Shown: piece by piece, positions 35,510 to 43,610 of the stretch
Layout of the letters: every line of letters begins with the position of its first letter
Numbering within the stretch: the first letter of the stretch is position 1
Source of the DNA: Streptomyces sp. NRRL B-1140
GTDB lineage: Bacteria; Actinomycetota; Actinomycetes; Streptomycetales; Streptomycetaceae
NCBI RefSeq assembly: GCF_001280065.1
Contig: NZ_LGEA01000114.1
Location: forward strand, 328,631 to 392,630
DNA length: 64,000 nt
Direction: 5' to 3'
Position numbers and translations under genes: made by a program
The notes under the pieces: model-generated
Told to the model about the DNA's origin: nothing
Seen by the model: the letters and a program-made list of their open reading frames with translations, nothing else
Database searches by the model: none

Positions 35510-35777
35510 ATGCCCCGAACCGAGCACACCCCACGCACGACCGCGCGTCTCATGGTCCGGGAACCACAACACCAACGTCATCTCCCGGGCAGCGGACAGC
35601 ACCGTCAACGACACGTCCCAACAGGTCATGTTCCGCAACTCCTACAGCTGGTCCAACTTCTGGGACCTGCCGGTACCGGTCACTCTGAAGGCGGGCGTCA
35701 ACACCATCACGTTCGGCAACCCGACGGCGTACGCGCCGGACATCGACAAGGTGACGGTCGCGCCCCTGAACGGCTGA
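35510..35777 (+). pseudogene. Deletion remnant of a secreted glycosidase: start region fused out of frame to a CBM35-like C terminus
   Basis: A ribosome-binding site (GGAGGACGCAC) and ATG at 35510 open a short reading frame, MPRTEHTPRTTARL, that looks like the beginning of an exported-enzyme leader. From about 35544 another frame encodes the end of a carbohydrate-binding module: NHNTNVISRAADSTVND, then VMFRNSYSWSNFWD and NTITFGNPTAYAPDIDKV, ending in TGA at 35775-35777. This is the C-terminal strand pattern of CBM35-type modules on streptomycete alpha-galactosidases and similar enzymes. The catalytic domain and signal peptide are gone, and the two pieces are in different frames, so an internal deletion is the simplest reading. 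Confidence 0.75.
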
Positions 35778-35798
35778 ACGGCTGAACGGCTGAACGGC
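35767..35798 (+). repeat. Four tandem copies of an 8-bp unit (TGAACGGC)
   Basis: TGAACGGC occurs four times in a row and the array begins with the last codons of the CBM remnant, so each unit adds a TGA. The gene would normally end at the first or second copy; the array is most easily explained by slipped-strand expansion in a decaying sequence. Confidence 0.9.
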
Positions 35799-35894
35799 TG
35801 ACGGGACCGCACTCGGCAGGTCTCCCGATCGCACGCCGAGGGGCGGCCCGGCGCGGAGCCGGTTTGCCCCTCGAACAGTTCTGCCGAGCGGAAC

Positions 35895-36461
35895 TCAGGC
35901 ATCGCGGCGCCGCAGGTGCAGATGCCCCTCGCGGGGAAACGAGGGCGGTGCCGGAGGCAGGACCGCGTCGAGCCCGTACCCGCTCTTGCACGCCACGCGG
36001 CACGAGGCCGGGTTGTCCACCTGGTGCAGGAGTTCCAGGCGCTCCAGCCCGTGGGCCCCCAGGACGTCGAAGGCCCAGCCGGTGAGAGCCTCCAGAGCAC
36101 GCGGCGCCACACCCCGGCCGCGGGCGTGGGCGGCGGTCCAGTACCCCACCTCGGCCGACGGCTTTCCGAAGGATGCCTCCTTGAGGACCACGTTGCCCGC
36201 CAACCGCCCGCGGGGCGAGTCGGGTTGTGCTTCGAGGACCGCGAACCCGAACCGGTCCCCCGCTGCCCAGCCCCGCTCCTGCCCTCGCACCCACCGCATG
36301 GCATCGCCCTCGTCTTCGACGGCCCAGCCGGTCCAGCGGCGCAGGACGGGATCCCGGAACACGGCGACGAGGGCGGCGACGTCCTCCTCGCACCAGGGAC
36401 GAAGGACCAGGGCGGGAGCGGACGGCGTCGCGCCCGCGTGCAGGACGGCGCTGTCGTTCAC
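35895..36461 (-). CDS. GNAT family N-acetyltransferase
   Basis: 188 residues with a GTG start at 36461, where the protein-like sequence begins (VNDSAVLHAG); upstream sequence in frame is low-complexity. LVLRPWCEEDVAALVAVFRDPVLRRW opens the domain, YWTAAHARGRGVAPRALEALTGWAFD is the acetyl-CoA loop and helix, and LELLHQVDNPASCRVACKSGYGLDAVL is the closing motif. RimJ/RimL-like; substrate unknown. It follows the MerR gene on the same strand after 53 bases and may be controlled with it. Confidence 0.82.
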   Translation of the reverse strand: MNDSAVLHAGATPSAPALVLRPWCEEDVAALVAVFRDPVLRRWTGWAVEDEGDAMRWVRGQERGWAAGDRFGFAVLEAQPDSPRGRLAGNVVLKEASFGKPSAEVGYWTAAHARGRGVAPRALEALTGWAFDVLGAHGLERLELLHQVDNPASCRVACKSGYGLDAVLPPAPPSFPREGHLHLRRRDA

Positions 36462-36514
36462 CCGCCGATCGTATGCGGCGGTGCTCCGCCCCCGCGCCGA
36501 CGATCCCCGGCCCA

Positions 36515-37453
36515 CTACCGTTCCATCCGCACGCGCACGGCCTCGATGGACCAGTTGAACAACGGCACCAGGGTCTCGGGAGCGGGCCAGCCGTTGATCA
36601 CCGCGAGCAGCCGGAGGTAGCGATCCCAGCGTGGGTCGCTCACACTCTCCAGCCGGGCCAGCAGCAGCCGGCGCAGCTCGGCGCCGTCGGGGCGCCCGAG
36701 AGCATGCGCATGATGAGCCGCAAGCGCCGCGACGACCGGATCGGCTCGGTGTGAAGTCGGGGCGATACCCGCCTCCAGGGCGGGGCCCACCCGGTCACGG
36801 ACCAGTGCAGCGAGGTCGCGGCGCGGGCCCGCGGTGTCGCCCTGTGCCTGTTCGGCGGCGTGGTCCTCGGCCGTCCGCCGCACGAGGGCGCGGAAATCCG
36901 GGTCTGCGGCCAGTTCGGCCCACTCCACCCATGCCCGGACCTGCTCCGCCTCGGGGCTGCCGGACATCTCCGGGGTCATCGAGCGCCTGATCCCCGCCGG
37001 CGCGGAACCGGGCCCGGGACTGCCGAAGGCGGCATCGAGGAAGTCCTCGATCAGACGTCGGCGTTCGTCCTCGGACAGCTTGGCCAGCTTGTGCATGAGA
37101 TCCGTCTCTTCAGCAGTGAGCCCGCGCTCGGCCACCGCCGTCAGCACCGCATGCCGCAGGCGCAGGACGCGGATCTGCACGCCCAGGGCTTCGGCGTGCG
37201 CTGCGGCGACCTCGGGAAGCGAGAGTTCCCGGTCCACGACCCTTCGGATCGTGGAGAGGTCCACCCCCAGGTCCCGCAAGGTCCGCACGAGGTCCAGACG
37301 CGCGACGGCGTCGATGCTGTAGAGGCGGTAGCCGGCCGGGCTGCGGTCCGTCGGCGCCACGATTCCGTGATCGGAGTAGAACCGAATGGTCTTGACCGTC
37401 AGGCCGGTCCGCCGGGCCAGTTGACCGATCGAGTAGAGCGTGTCGCCGTCCAT
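36515..37453 (-). CDS. MerR family transcriptional regulator
   Basis: 312 residues. The N-terminal winged helix reads YSIGQLARRTGLTVKTIRFYSDHGIVAPTDRSPAGYRLYSIDAVARL, followed by the dimerisation coiled coil (LRLRHAVLTAVAERG). The long C-terminal domain of about 180 residues is helical (LVRRTAEDHAAEQAQGD, RYLRLLAVINGWPAPETLVPLFNW), without cysteines that would suggest metal sensing, so a small organic effector is more likely. Its own promoter has the extended 19-bp spacer that MerR proteins untwist. Confidence 0.88.
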   Translation of the reverse strand: MDGDTLYSIGQLARRTGLTVKTIRFYSDHGIVAPTDRSPAGYRLYSIDAVARLDLVRTLRDLGVDLSTIRRVVDRELSLPEVAAAHAEALGVQIRVLRLRHAVLTAVAERGLTAEETDLMHKLAKLSEDERRRLIEDFLDAAFGSPGPGSAPAGIRRSMTPEMSGSPEAEQVRAWVEWAELAADPDFRALVRRTAEDHAAEQAQGDTAGPRRDLAALVRDRVGPALEAGIAPTSHRADPVVAALAAHHAHALGRPDGAELRRLLLARLESVSDPRWDRYLRLLAVINGWPAPETLVPLFNWSIEAVRVRMER

Positions 37454-37459
37454 GTCCCC

Positions 37460-37490
37460 ACCTTGCTGTCTCCCCCTACGGGAGACTCAA
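37460..37490 (-). promoter_or_regulatory. MerR-type promoter with 19-bp spacer and internal operator
   Basis: Reading the minus strand, TTGAGT (37490-37485) is the -35 and CAAGGT (37465-37460) the -10, 19 bp apart. Inside the spacer, GTCTCCC at 37468-37474 and GGGAGAC at 37480-37486 form a perfect 7-5-7 inverted repeat. This is the textbook architecture for MerR activation by DNA untwisting, placed seven bases upstream of the regulator's own start codon. Confidence 0.75.
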
Positions 37491-37669
37491 GAGCATGTGC
37501 CGGCGTGGCCGGGTATCCCCGTGGATCAATCCCGGCGGCGAAGCACTCAGCCTTTCATCGCCCCTTACATTGCGCTGTGGAAGGGATACCGTGCGCATGC
37601 GGGACGCCGCCCGGACCGATCGCGGCGATATGTGGAAAAATTACGCAAGATGAGCAAGGGGGAACGCAC

Positions 37670-38353
37670 GTGAGCAGCAGCCCTCCCGGTGACCTGGGCT
37701 ACGAGGACACAGTGCCTGACCGCACCGGCCAGGCGGAGGCCTTCGACGCCATCGGCAACCAGTACGACGAGGCCTTCCCGCACAAGGAAGGGCAGGTCGC
37801 GGCCACCGAGTGGCTCGTGGACTGCCTGCCGGCCGGGTCCCGCGTGCTGGACCTGGGATGCGGCACCGGGCTCCCGACCGCCCGGCAGCTGGCGGAGGCG
37901 GGCTTCGAGGTCACCGGCGTCGACCTGTCGGGCGGGATGGTCGCCCTGGCCCGTGAGCACGTGCCCGGCGGCACCTTCCACCAGGTAGACATCGCCGATC
38001 TGCGGCCGGGAGGACCCTGCGACCTCGGCCGGTTCGACGCGGTGGCCGCCTTCTTCTCCCTGCTCATGCTGCCGCGCGCCGAGATCCCCCTCGCGCTGCG
38101 GACCGTCCGCCATCTGCTGGTACCCGACGGCATGTTCGCGCTGTCGATGGTGGAGGCCGACGTGGACGACTTCTCGATCCCGTTCCTCGGAAAGACCATC
38201 CGGGTGTCCGGGTACCTGCGGGACGAGCTGAGGGAGACCGTCGAGGCGGCCGGCTTCGAGATCATCGAGGAGGCCTCCTACACCTACGCACCCGCGAGCG
38301 CCGACGTACCGCCCGAAGTGCAGATCTTCCTGCGCTGCCGACGACGCGGCTGA
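37670..38353 (+). CDS. Class I SAM-dependent methyltransferase
   Basis: 227 residues, GTG start after AAGGGGGA. The SAM-binding motif I is VLDLGCGTGLPTARQLAEAG with the acidic residue of motif II in VTGVDLSGGMVALAREH; DLGRFDAVAAFFSLLMLPRAEI and a late LRDELRETVEAAGFEIIEEASY complete the UbiE/ubiquinone-type fold. The acceptor is unknown. It precedes a SpoIIE-type phosphatase by 42 bases and may share its transcript. Confidence 0.88.
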   Translation: MSSSPPGDLGYEDTVPDRTGQAEAFDAIGNQYDEAFPHKEGQVAATEWLVDCLPAGSRVLDLGCGTGLPTARQLAEAGFEVTGVDLSGGMVALAREHVPGGTFHQVDIADLRPGGPCDLGRFDAVAAFFSLLMLPRAEIPLALRTVRHLLVPDGMFALSMVEADVDDFSIPFLGKTIRVSGYLRDELRETVEAAGFEIIEEASYTYAPASADVPPEVQIFLRCRRRG

Positions 38354-38395
38354 CCGCACGCACCGGCGGGGGCCCACGCGGACGGAAGCGACACT

Positions 38396-40183
38396 GTGAC
38401 GAAGCACCTCGGAGCTCATGAACACCCCGGCAGGAAGGCCAGGGCGAAGGAGCACGTCACGCCGCCACGCCGGCCACAGGTCCGCGGGCCGCAGACCGAC
38501 CGGCTCCGCTACCTCGACGAGGCGACGCGCCGGATCGCCCGCGGCATCGACCTCGACGAGACGCTGCACGCACTGTGCCGGGCGGCCGTCCCGTCCTTCG
38601 CCGACACGGTCTTCGTCCATCTGTCCGATCCGCTGCCGGCAGGGGACGAGGGTCCTGTCTCCCCGGCCATGTTGCGACTGCACAGCACCGACCGGGCGCC
38701 GCCGAGGGATCCGGCAACCCGCGCACCCGGTCTCACCCCCGAGACCCTGGCGGACGTGCGACCGGCGGACGTCGTACGCCCGGCCGCCGACGGCCGGCTG
38801 GCCGCGCTGCTGCGCGCCGGGAAGCCCGCCCCGGGGGACGCCCCAGGCGTGGCTCCCGCCCTGGCCGAACTGCTGGGACCGGTGAGCGTTCCCGGTGCGG
38901 CGCGACCCGGATCGCGGCTGATCATCGCCCCGATGCACGGCCGCTGCCACGTCATGGGCAGCGTCGTCCTCGTCCGCCGCCCCGACCGGCCCGCCTTCAC
39001 CGAGGACGACCTGCTCGTCGCCTCCCAGCTCGCCACCCACACCGCACTCGGCGTCGACAAGGCCGCGCTCCACCTCCGCGAGACATCGGTCGCCGCCGCG
39101 CTGCAGCACACGATGCTCCCTCCGGCACTGCCGGAGCCGACCGGAGTCCGGCTGGCAAGCCGCTACCTGCCCGCCTCGCGGGCCTCCCAGGTGGGCGGCG
39201 ACTGGTACGACGCGATCCCCCTGCCCGGCAACCGTGTCGCGCTGGTGATCGGCGACGTCATGGGCCATTCCCTGACGTCGGCCGCCATCATGGGCCAACT
39301 GCGCACCATCGTGCAGACCCTGGCCGGTCTCGACCTTCCCCCCGACGAGGTCCTGCACCACCTCGACGAGCAGGCGGAGCGGCTGGGCAGCGAGCACATG
39401 GCGACCTGTCTGTACGCGATGTACGACCCCGTACTGCATCGGCTGCTGGTCGCCAACGCCGGTCACCCGCCCCCGGTGCTCCTCCACACGGACGGCCGGG
39501 AGGAGGTGTTGCGGATCCCGCCCGGAGCGCCGATCGGCGTCGGCGGCAGCGGCTTCGACTCCACCGAGCTGCACGCGCCGTCCGGAGCGACTCTGCTGCT
39601 GTACACCGACGGGCTCGTGGAATCCCGCGACTCGGACGTGCTGTCCGGGGTGGAGCGGCTGTGCGCACACCTGCGCGCCTCCGGTGCCGGTAACGATCCC
39701 CCGTCGCTGGAGGTGCTGTGCGACCAGGCACTCGGCACGCTGGGCACGCGCGACCGGGACGACGACATCGCACTGCTCGCGGCCCGGTTCGAGGGCATCC
39801 TGCCGGAGACGGTGGCGTACTGGTACATGGCTCCACGCCCGCAGACAGCGCGGCAGGCACGCCGGCTGACGCGAAGGACACTGCACGAGTGGGGCCTCGA
39901 CTCGATGGTGGAGGCGGCCGAACTGCTGGTCAGCGAGGTGGTGGCGAACGCCGTACGCTTCGCGTCCCGGCCGGTCACCCTGCGTCTGCTCCGCACGGAC
40001 GTACTCCGCTGCGAGGTGGGCGACGACTCGCCGCAGGTGCCGAGGATGCGGCACGCGAGGCCGAGCGACGAGGGCGGCCGGGGACTGTTCCTGGTCGACC
40101 AGCTGGCCGAGCGCTGGGGGGCGACGAGGGTGAGCACGGGCAAGGTCGTCTGGTTCGAGCAGGCGCTGCCGGGACGGGAATGA
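38396..40183 (+). CDS. GAF-SpoIIE phosphatase with C-terminal HATPase_c (RsbW-like) domain
   Basis: 595 residues, GTG start. Residues about 40-225 are GAF-like. The phosphatase domain follows with SQVGGDWYDAIPL, IGDVMGHSLTSAA, LLLYTDGLVESRDSD and RDRDDDIALLAARF. After it, residues about 470-590 form an anti-sigma-kinase-type ATPase: ARRLTRRTLHEWGL, AAELLVSEVVANAVRFA (the N box) and DEGGRGLFLVDQLAERWG (the G box). Phosphatase and kinase-like domains in one chain would set the phosphorylation state of an anti-anti-sigma factor from a single sensor. Confidence 0.9.
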   Translation: MTKHLGAHEHPGRKARAKEHVTPPRRPQVRGPQTDRLRYLDEATRRIARGIDLDETLHALCRAAVPSFADTVFVHLSDPLPAGDEGPVSPAMLRLHSTDRAPPRDPATRAPGLTPETLADVRPADVVRPAADGRLAALLRAGKPAPGDAPGVAPALAELLGPVSVPGAARPGSRLIIAPMHGRCHVMGSVVLVRRPDRPAFTEDDLLVASQLATHTALGVDKAALHLRETSVAAALQHTMLPPALPEPTGVRLASRYLPASRASQVGGDWYDAIPLPGNRVALVIGDVMGHSLTSAAIMGQLRTIVQTLAGLDLPPDEVLHHLDEQAERLGSEHMATCLYAMYDPVLHRLLVANAGHPPPVLLHTDGREEVLRIPPGAPIGVGGSGFDSTELHAPSGATLLLYTDGLVESRDSDVLSGVERLCAHLRASGAGNDPPSLEVLCDQALGTLGTRDRDDDIALLAARFEGILPETVAYWYMAPRPQTARQARRLTRRTLHEWGLDSMVEAAELLVSEVVANAVRFASRPVTLRLLRTDVLRCEVGDDSPQVPRMRHARPSDEGGRGLFLVDQLAERWGATRVSTGKVVWFEQALPGRE

Positions 40184-40233
40184 CAGGGGCGCACGTGCGG
40201 ACGTGAGCCGCGTCGCATCGTCATGGGTGAGAC

Positions 40234-40262
40234 TTGCTATGCAACGAGTTGCATAGCACGAT
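40234..40262 (+). promoter_or_regulatory. PadR operator overlapping the PadR promoter
   Basis: GCTATGCAAC (40236-40245) and GTTGCATAGC (40248-40257) form a perfect 10-2-10 palindrome. A likely -35 (TTGCTA, 40234-40239) and -10 (CACGAT, 40257-40262) are 17 bp apart, with the palindrome filling the spacer, so a bound PadR dimer would exclude RNA polymerase. Transcription would then start at about the ATG at 40270. Confidence 0.8.
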
Positions 40263-40269
40263 CGTCGTC

Positions 40270-40842
40270 ATGGCACTCGAGCACGCGATCCTGGTGTCGC
40301 TCCTGGAGAAGCCGGGATCCGGCTATGAGCTCGCCCGGCGTTTCGAACGGTCCATCGGCTACTTCTGGACCGCGACCCACCAACAGATCTACCGCGTACT
40401 GAAGCGCATGGAGGGCGACGGCTGGGTCGAGGCCCGGGACGTCCCGCAGCAAGGGCGGCCGGACAAGAAGGAGTACTCCGTCGCCGACCTCGGCCGGGCC
40501 GCGCTGTCCTCGTGGCTGCACGATCCGATCGAGCCGGAGAGCGTCCGCCACGACCTGGCGGTGAAGATCCGGGGTGCCGCCTTCGACGACCCGGCTGCCC
40601 TGATCCGCGAGGTGGAGCGGCACCGGCAGGCGCACCGGGACCGGCTGGCGCACTATCTGGCAGGCGAGGAGCGGGACTTCACGGGGCCCGAAGCGGCCGC
40701 GGCCGCTCCACAAGCGCCACTGGACGCGGAGCGGGAGCTCCAGCACGTCGTACTGCGCGGCGGTATCGCGTACGAGCGGATGATGATCGGCTGGCTGGAC
40801 GACGTGCTCGCCACGCTGGCCCGGTTCGACCCCGGCCACTGA
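40270..40842 (+). CDS. PadR family transcriptional repressor
   Basis: 190 residues from the ATG at 40270; the frame is open from 40234 but that start falls inside the operator. The N-terminal winged helix is ALEHAILVSLLEKPGSGYELARRFERSIGYFWTATHQQIYRVLKRMEGDGWV, with the wing QGRPDKKEYSVADLG. The C-terminal helical dimerisation domain is of the long type (REVERHRQAHRDRLAHYL, GIAYERMMIGWLDDVL). There is no ribosome-binding site, which fits a leaderless message. It sits 92 bases upstream of an acyl-CoA dehydrogenase that it probably controls. Confidence 0.87.
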   Translation: MALEHAILVSLLEKPGSGYELARRFERSIGYFWTATHQQIYRVLKRMEGDGWVEARDVPQQGRPDKKEYSVADLGRAALSSWLHDPIEPESVRHDLAVKIRGAAFDDPAALIREVERHRQAHRDRLAHYLAGEERDFTGPEAAAAAPQAPLDAERELQHVVLRGGIAYERMMIGWLDDVLATLARFDPGH

Positions 40843-40934
40843 CCGCTCCACCGCACCGGCCACGGCTGCTCCTCCTCTCCGGCCGCCCAACCTTTCCATT
40901 GCCACCCGTCCACCCACCGACAGGGGTCCTCACC

Positions 40935-42659
40935 ATGGTTGACCAACTGCTCTTCAACCCACGCACCTACGACCCCGCGCACTTCGACCCCGAGACACGC
41001 CGCCTGCTGCGTGCCACCGTCGACTGGTTCGAGGACCGCGGGAAGCGGCAGCTGATCGAGGACTACCGGACCCGCGCTTGGCTCGGTGACTTCCTCGCCT
41101 TCGCCGCGAAGGAGAACCTGTTCGCCACCTTCCTGACGCCGTCGTCGACCGCGGGAGAGGGGGAGCCGGACAAGCGGTGGGACACCGCCCGGATCGCCGC
41201 GCTCAACGAGATCCTCGGCTTCTACGGCCTGGACTACTGGTACGCCTGGCAGGTCACCATCCTCGGCCTCGGCCCGGTCTGGCAGAGCGACAACGCCGCC
41301 GCCCGCGCCCGCGCCGCGGAACTCCTCTCGCAGGGAGAGGTGTTCGCGTTCGGCCTGTCCGAGAAGGCCCACGGCGCCGACATCTACTCCACCGACATGC
41401 TGCTCGAGCCCGACGGCGACGGCGGCTTCCGCGCCACCGGCTCCAAGTACTACATCGGCAACGGCAACGCCGCCGGACTCGTCTCCGTCTTCGGCCGCCG
41501 TACCGACGTCGAAGGTCCCGACGGCTACGTGTTCTTCGCCGCCGACAGCCGTCATCCGGCCTATCACCTGGTCAAGAACGTCGTCGACTCGTCCAAGTTC
41601 GTCAGCGAGTTCCGCCTGGAGGACTATCCCGTAGCGCCCGCCGACGTCCTGCACACCGGCCGCGCGGCCTTCGACGCCGCCCTCAACACGGTCAACGTCG
41701 GCAAGTTCAACCTGTGCACCGCCTCGATCGGCATCTGCGAGCACGCGATGTACGAGGCCGTCACCCACGCGAGCAACCGCGTCCTCTACGGCCGCCCGGT
41801 CACCGCCTTCCCGCACGTGCGGCGCGAACTGACCGACGCCTACGTCAGGCTCGTCGGCATGAAGCTGTTCAGCGACCGCGCCGTCGACTACTTCCGCTCC
41901 GCCGGTCCGGACGACCGCCGTTACCTGCTCTTCAACCCGATGACGAAGATGAAGGTGACCACGGAGGGCGAGAAGGTCATCGACCTGATGTGGGACGTCA
42001 TCGCCGCCAAGGGGTTCGAGAAGGACAACTACTTCAGCCAGGCGGCCGTGGAGATACGCAGCCTGCCGAAGCTGGAGGGCACGGTCCACGTCAACCTTGC
42101 GCTGATCCTGAAGTTCATGCGCAACCACCTCCTCGACCCGGCCGAGTACCCGAGTGTGCCGACCCGTCTCGACGCGGCCGACGACGACTTCCTGTTCCGG
42201 CAGGGACCGGCCCGGGGCCTGGGCTCGGTCCGCTTCCACGACTGGCGCCCGGCCTTCGAGGCGTACGCGCACCTGCCCAACGTCGCTCGCCTGCGCGAAC
42301 AGGCTGACGCACTCTGCGAGTTCGTCACCACGGCCGCGCCCGACGCGGAGCAGAGCCGCGACCTCGACCTCGTCCTGTCGATCGGCCAGCTGTTCGCGCT
42401 CGTGGTGCACGGGCAGCTCGTCCTGGAGCAGGCCGGCCTGACCGGACTCGACGAGGACGTGCTCGACGAACTCTTCGCCGTCCTCGTACGGGACTTCTCC
42501 GGGCACGCCGTCGAACTGCACGGCAAGGACTCGGCGACCGGGCAGCAGCAGGCATGGGCACTGGCCTCGGTCCGGCGGCCGGTCGTCGACGAGGCGCGCA
42601 CGGAGCGCGTCTGGCAGCGGGTCGAGGCGCTGTCCGGCACGTACGAGATGGCTCAGTAG
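40935..42659 (+). CDS. Acyl-CoA dehydrogenase
   Basis: 574 residues, longer than the usual 380-400 of short-chain enzymes. The FAD-binding mid-region is FAFGLSEKAHGADIYSTDM and FRATGSKYYIGNGNAAGLVSVFG; the C-terminal helical domain includes HVRRELTDAYVRLVGMKLFSDRAVDYF and IDLMWDVIAAKGFEKDNYFSQAAVEIRSL. An extra C-terminal helical region of about 150 residues resembles the longer ACAD group. Substrate is probably a fatty or aromatic acyl-CoA. The upstream PadR gene with its operator suggests induction by a substrate-like aromatic or acyl compound. Confidence 0.85.
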   Translation: MVDQLLFNPRTYDPAHFDPETRRLLRATVDWFEDRGKRQLIEDYRTRAWLGDFLAFAAKENLFATFLTPSSTAGEGEPDKRWDTARIAALNEILGFYGLDYWYAWQVTILGLGPVWQSDNAAARARAAELLSQGEVFAFGLSEKAHGADIYSTDMLLEPDGDGGFRATGSKYYIGNGNAAGLVSVFGRRTDVEGPDGYVFFAADSRHPAYHLVKNVVDSSKFVSEFRLEDYPVAPADVLHTGRAAFDAALNTVNVGKFNLCTASIGICEHAMYEAVTHASNRVLYGRPVTAFPHVRRELTDAYVRLVGMKLFSDRAVDYFRSAGPDDRRYLLFNPMTKMKVTTEGEKVIDLMWDVIAAKGFEKDNYFSQAAVEIRSLPKLEGTVHVNLALILKFMRNHLLDPAEYPSVPTRLDAADDDFLFRQGPARGLGSVRFHDWRPAFEAYAHLPNVARLREQADALCEFVTTAAPDAEQSRDLDLVLSIGQLFALVVHGQLVLEQAGLTGLDEDVLDELFAVLVRDFSGHAVELHGKDSATGQQQAWALASVRRPVVDEARTERVWQRVEALSGTYEMAQ

Positions 42660-42712
42660 GCGCGTCGCGTCCCTCTCCGGTGGCCGGGGTTCCGGCTCCG
42701 CCGGCCGGACCT

Positions 42713-42747
42713 GGCAGGGCTACGCGCGCGGTGCGCGGAGCCCTGCC
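42713..42747. terminator. Bidirectional hairpin between acyl-CoA dehydrogenase and DLH genes
   Basis: GGCAGGGCT (42713-42721) and AGCCCTGCC (42739-42747) form a 9-bp stem over a GC-rich interior that can itself pair. It lies between two converging genes. Confidence 0.65.
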
Positions 42748-42799
42748 CACAGGTCACCCGTGTCGGCCGTCGCCCGGGCGCAGGATAAGTCCGCCCAGA

Positions 42800-43525
42800 T
42801 CACTCCGTTATGGGCAGGCACTCGGCGAGCAGGCCGACGACGTCCCGCCAAGCCCGCTGCGCGTGCTGAGGGTGATGACCGACTCCGGGAAGCACGATGT
42901 GGTCGACCGGTGGGTGATGGAAGGCGTGCAAGGCGCCGCCGTAGACCACGAGGCGCCAGTCGACGCCCGCAGCCTGCATCTCGGCGGTGAACGCGTCCCG
43001 TTGCGCGGGCGGCATGATCGGGTCTTCCGACCCGACCCCGGCCCACACCGGGCACTGAATGCGCGCCGTCTCCTCTGGCCGGCCCGTGGTCAGTCCGTTG
43101 ACTGTCGCGATCGCGCGCAGGCCGACGCCGTCGCGCCCGAGTTCCAGCGCGATGGCGCCGCCGGTGCCGTAGCCGACGGCGGCGATCCGGTCCGGGTCGG
43201 TCCGTGGCTCGGCGCGGAGCACGTCGAGCGCCGCGTGGCCGATGCCTCGCATCCGGTCGGGGTCGGCGAGCAGCGGCGTGCAACGGGCCAACATCTCCTC
43301 AGGGTCGCCCAAGTAGCGCCCGCCGTGGAGGTCGAAGGCCAGCGCCACGTATCCCAGCTCGGCGAGCGCATCGGCCCGACGGCGCTCGACGTCACTGAGC
43401 CCCACGCCCTCGGGCCCGAGCAGGACCGCGGGCCGGCGGTCGACACCGGCCGGGAGCGCGAGGTGCCCGATCATCATCAGGCCGTCGGCGGCGTATTCGA
43501 TCGTGCGCGTGGTAACCGTCGTCAT
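42800..43525 (-). CDS. Dienelactone hydrolase-like protein lacking the cysteine nucleophile
   Basis: 241 residues with the dienelactone hydrolase fold: IGHLALPAGVDRRPAVLLGPEGVGLSDVERRRADALAELGYVALAFDLHGG, then a nucleophile elbow IAAVGYGTGGAIALELG, an acid region VGSEDPIMPP and a closing YGGALHAFHHP with the histidine. In the family the elbow is G-x-C-x-G-G; here the cysteine position is a glycine, and a threonine follows. The fold, the Asp and the His are kept. Either the chemistry is changed or the protein binds rather than cleaves. Its start lies just past the truncated aldehyde dehydrogenase. Confidence 0.78.
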   Translation of the reverse strand: MTTVTTRTIEYAADGLMMIGHLALPAGVDRRPAVLLGPEGVGLSDVERRRADALAELGYVALAFDLHGGRYLGDPEEMLARCTPLLADPDRMRGIGHAALDVLRAEPRTDPDRIAAVGYGTGGAIALELGRDGVGLRAIATVNGLTTGRPEETARIQCPVWAGVGSEDPIMPPAQRDAFTAEMQAAGVDWRLVVYGGALHAFHHPPVDHIVLPGVGHHPQHAQRAWRDVVGLLAECLPITE

Positions 43526-43610
43526 GCGCCTGGACAGTAGTGATCGTCGAGCCCGGTCGGGCCGGTGTTCTGCCGCCGGCAGAAGGCAGGTCTCCGGCGT
43601 GTTCCGGCAC

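Noticed and set aside
38396..38500. Alternative later starts for the GAF-SpoIIE-HATPase protein
   Set aside because: The GTG at 38396 gives a normal-length protein; later starts would remove residues before the GAF domain but no strong ribosome-binding site favours them.
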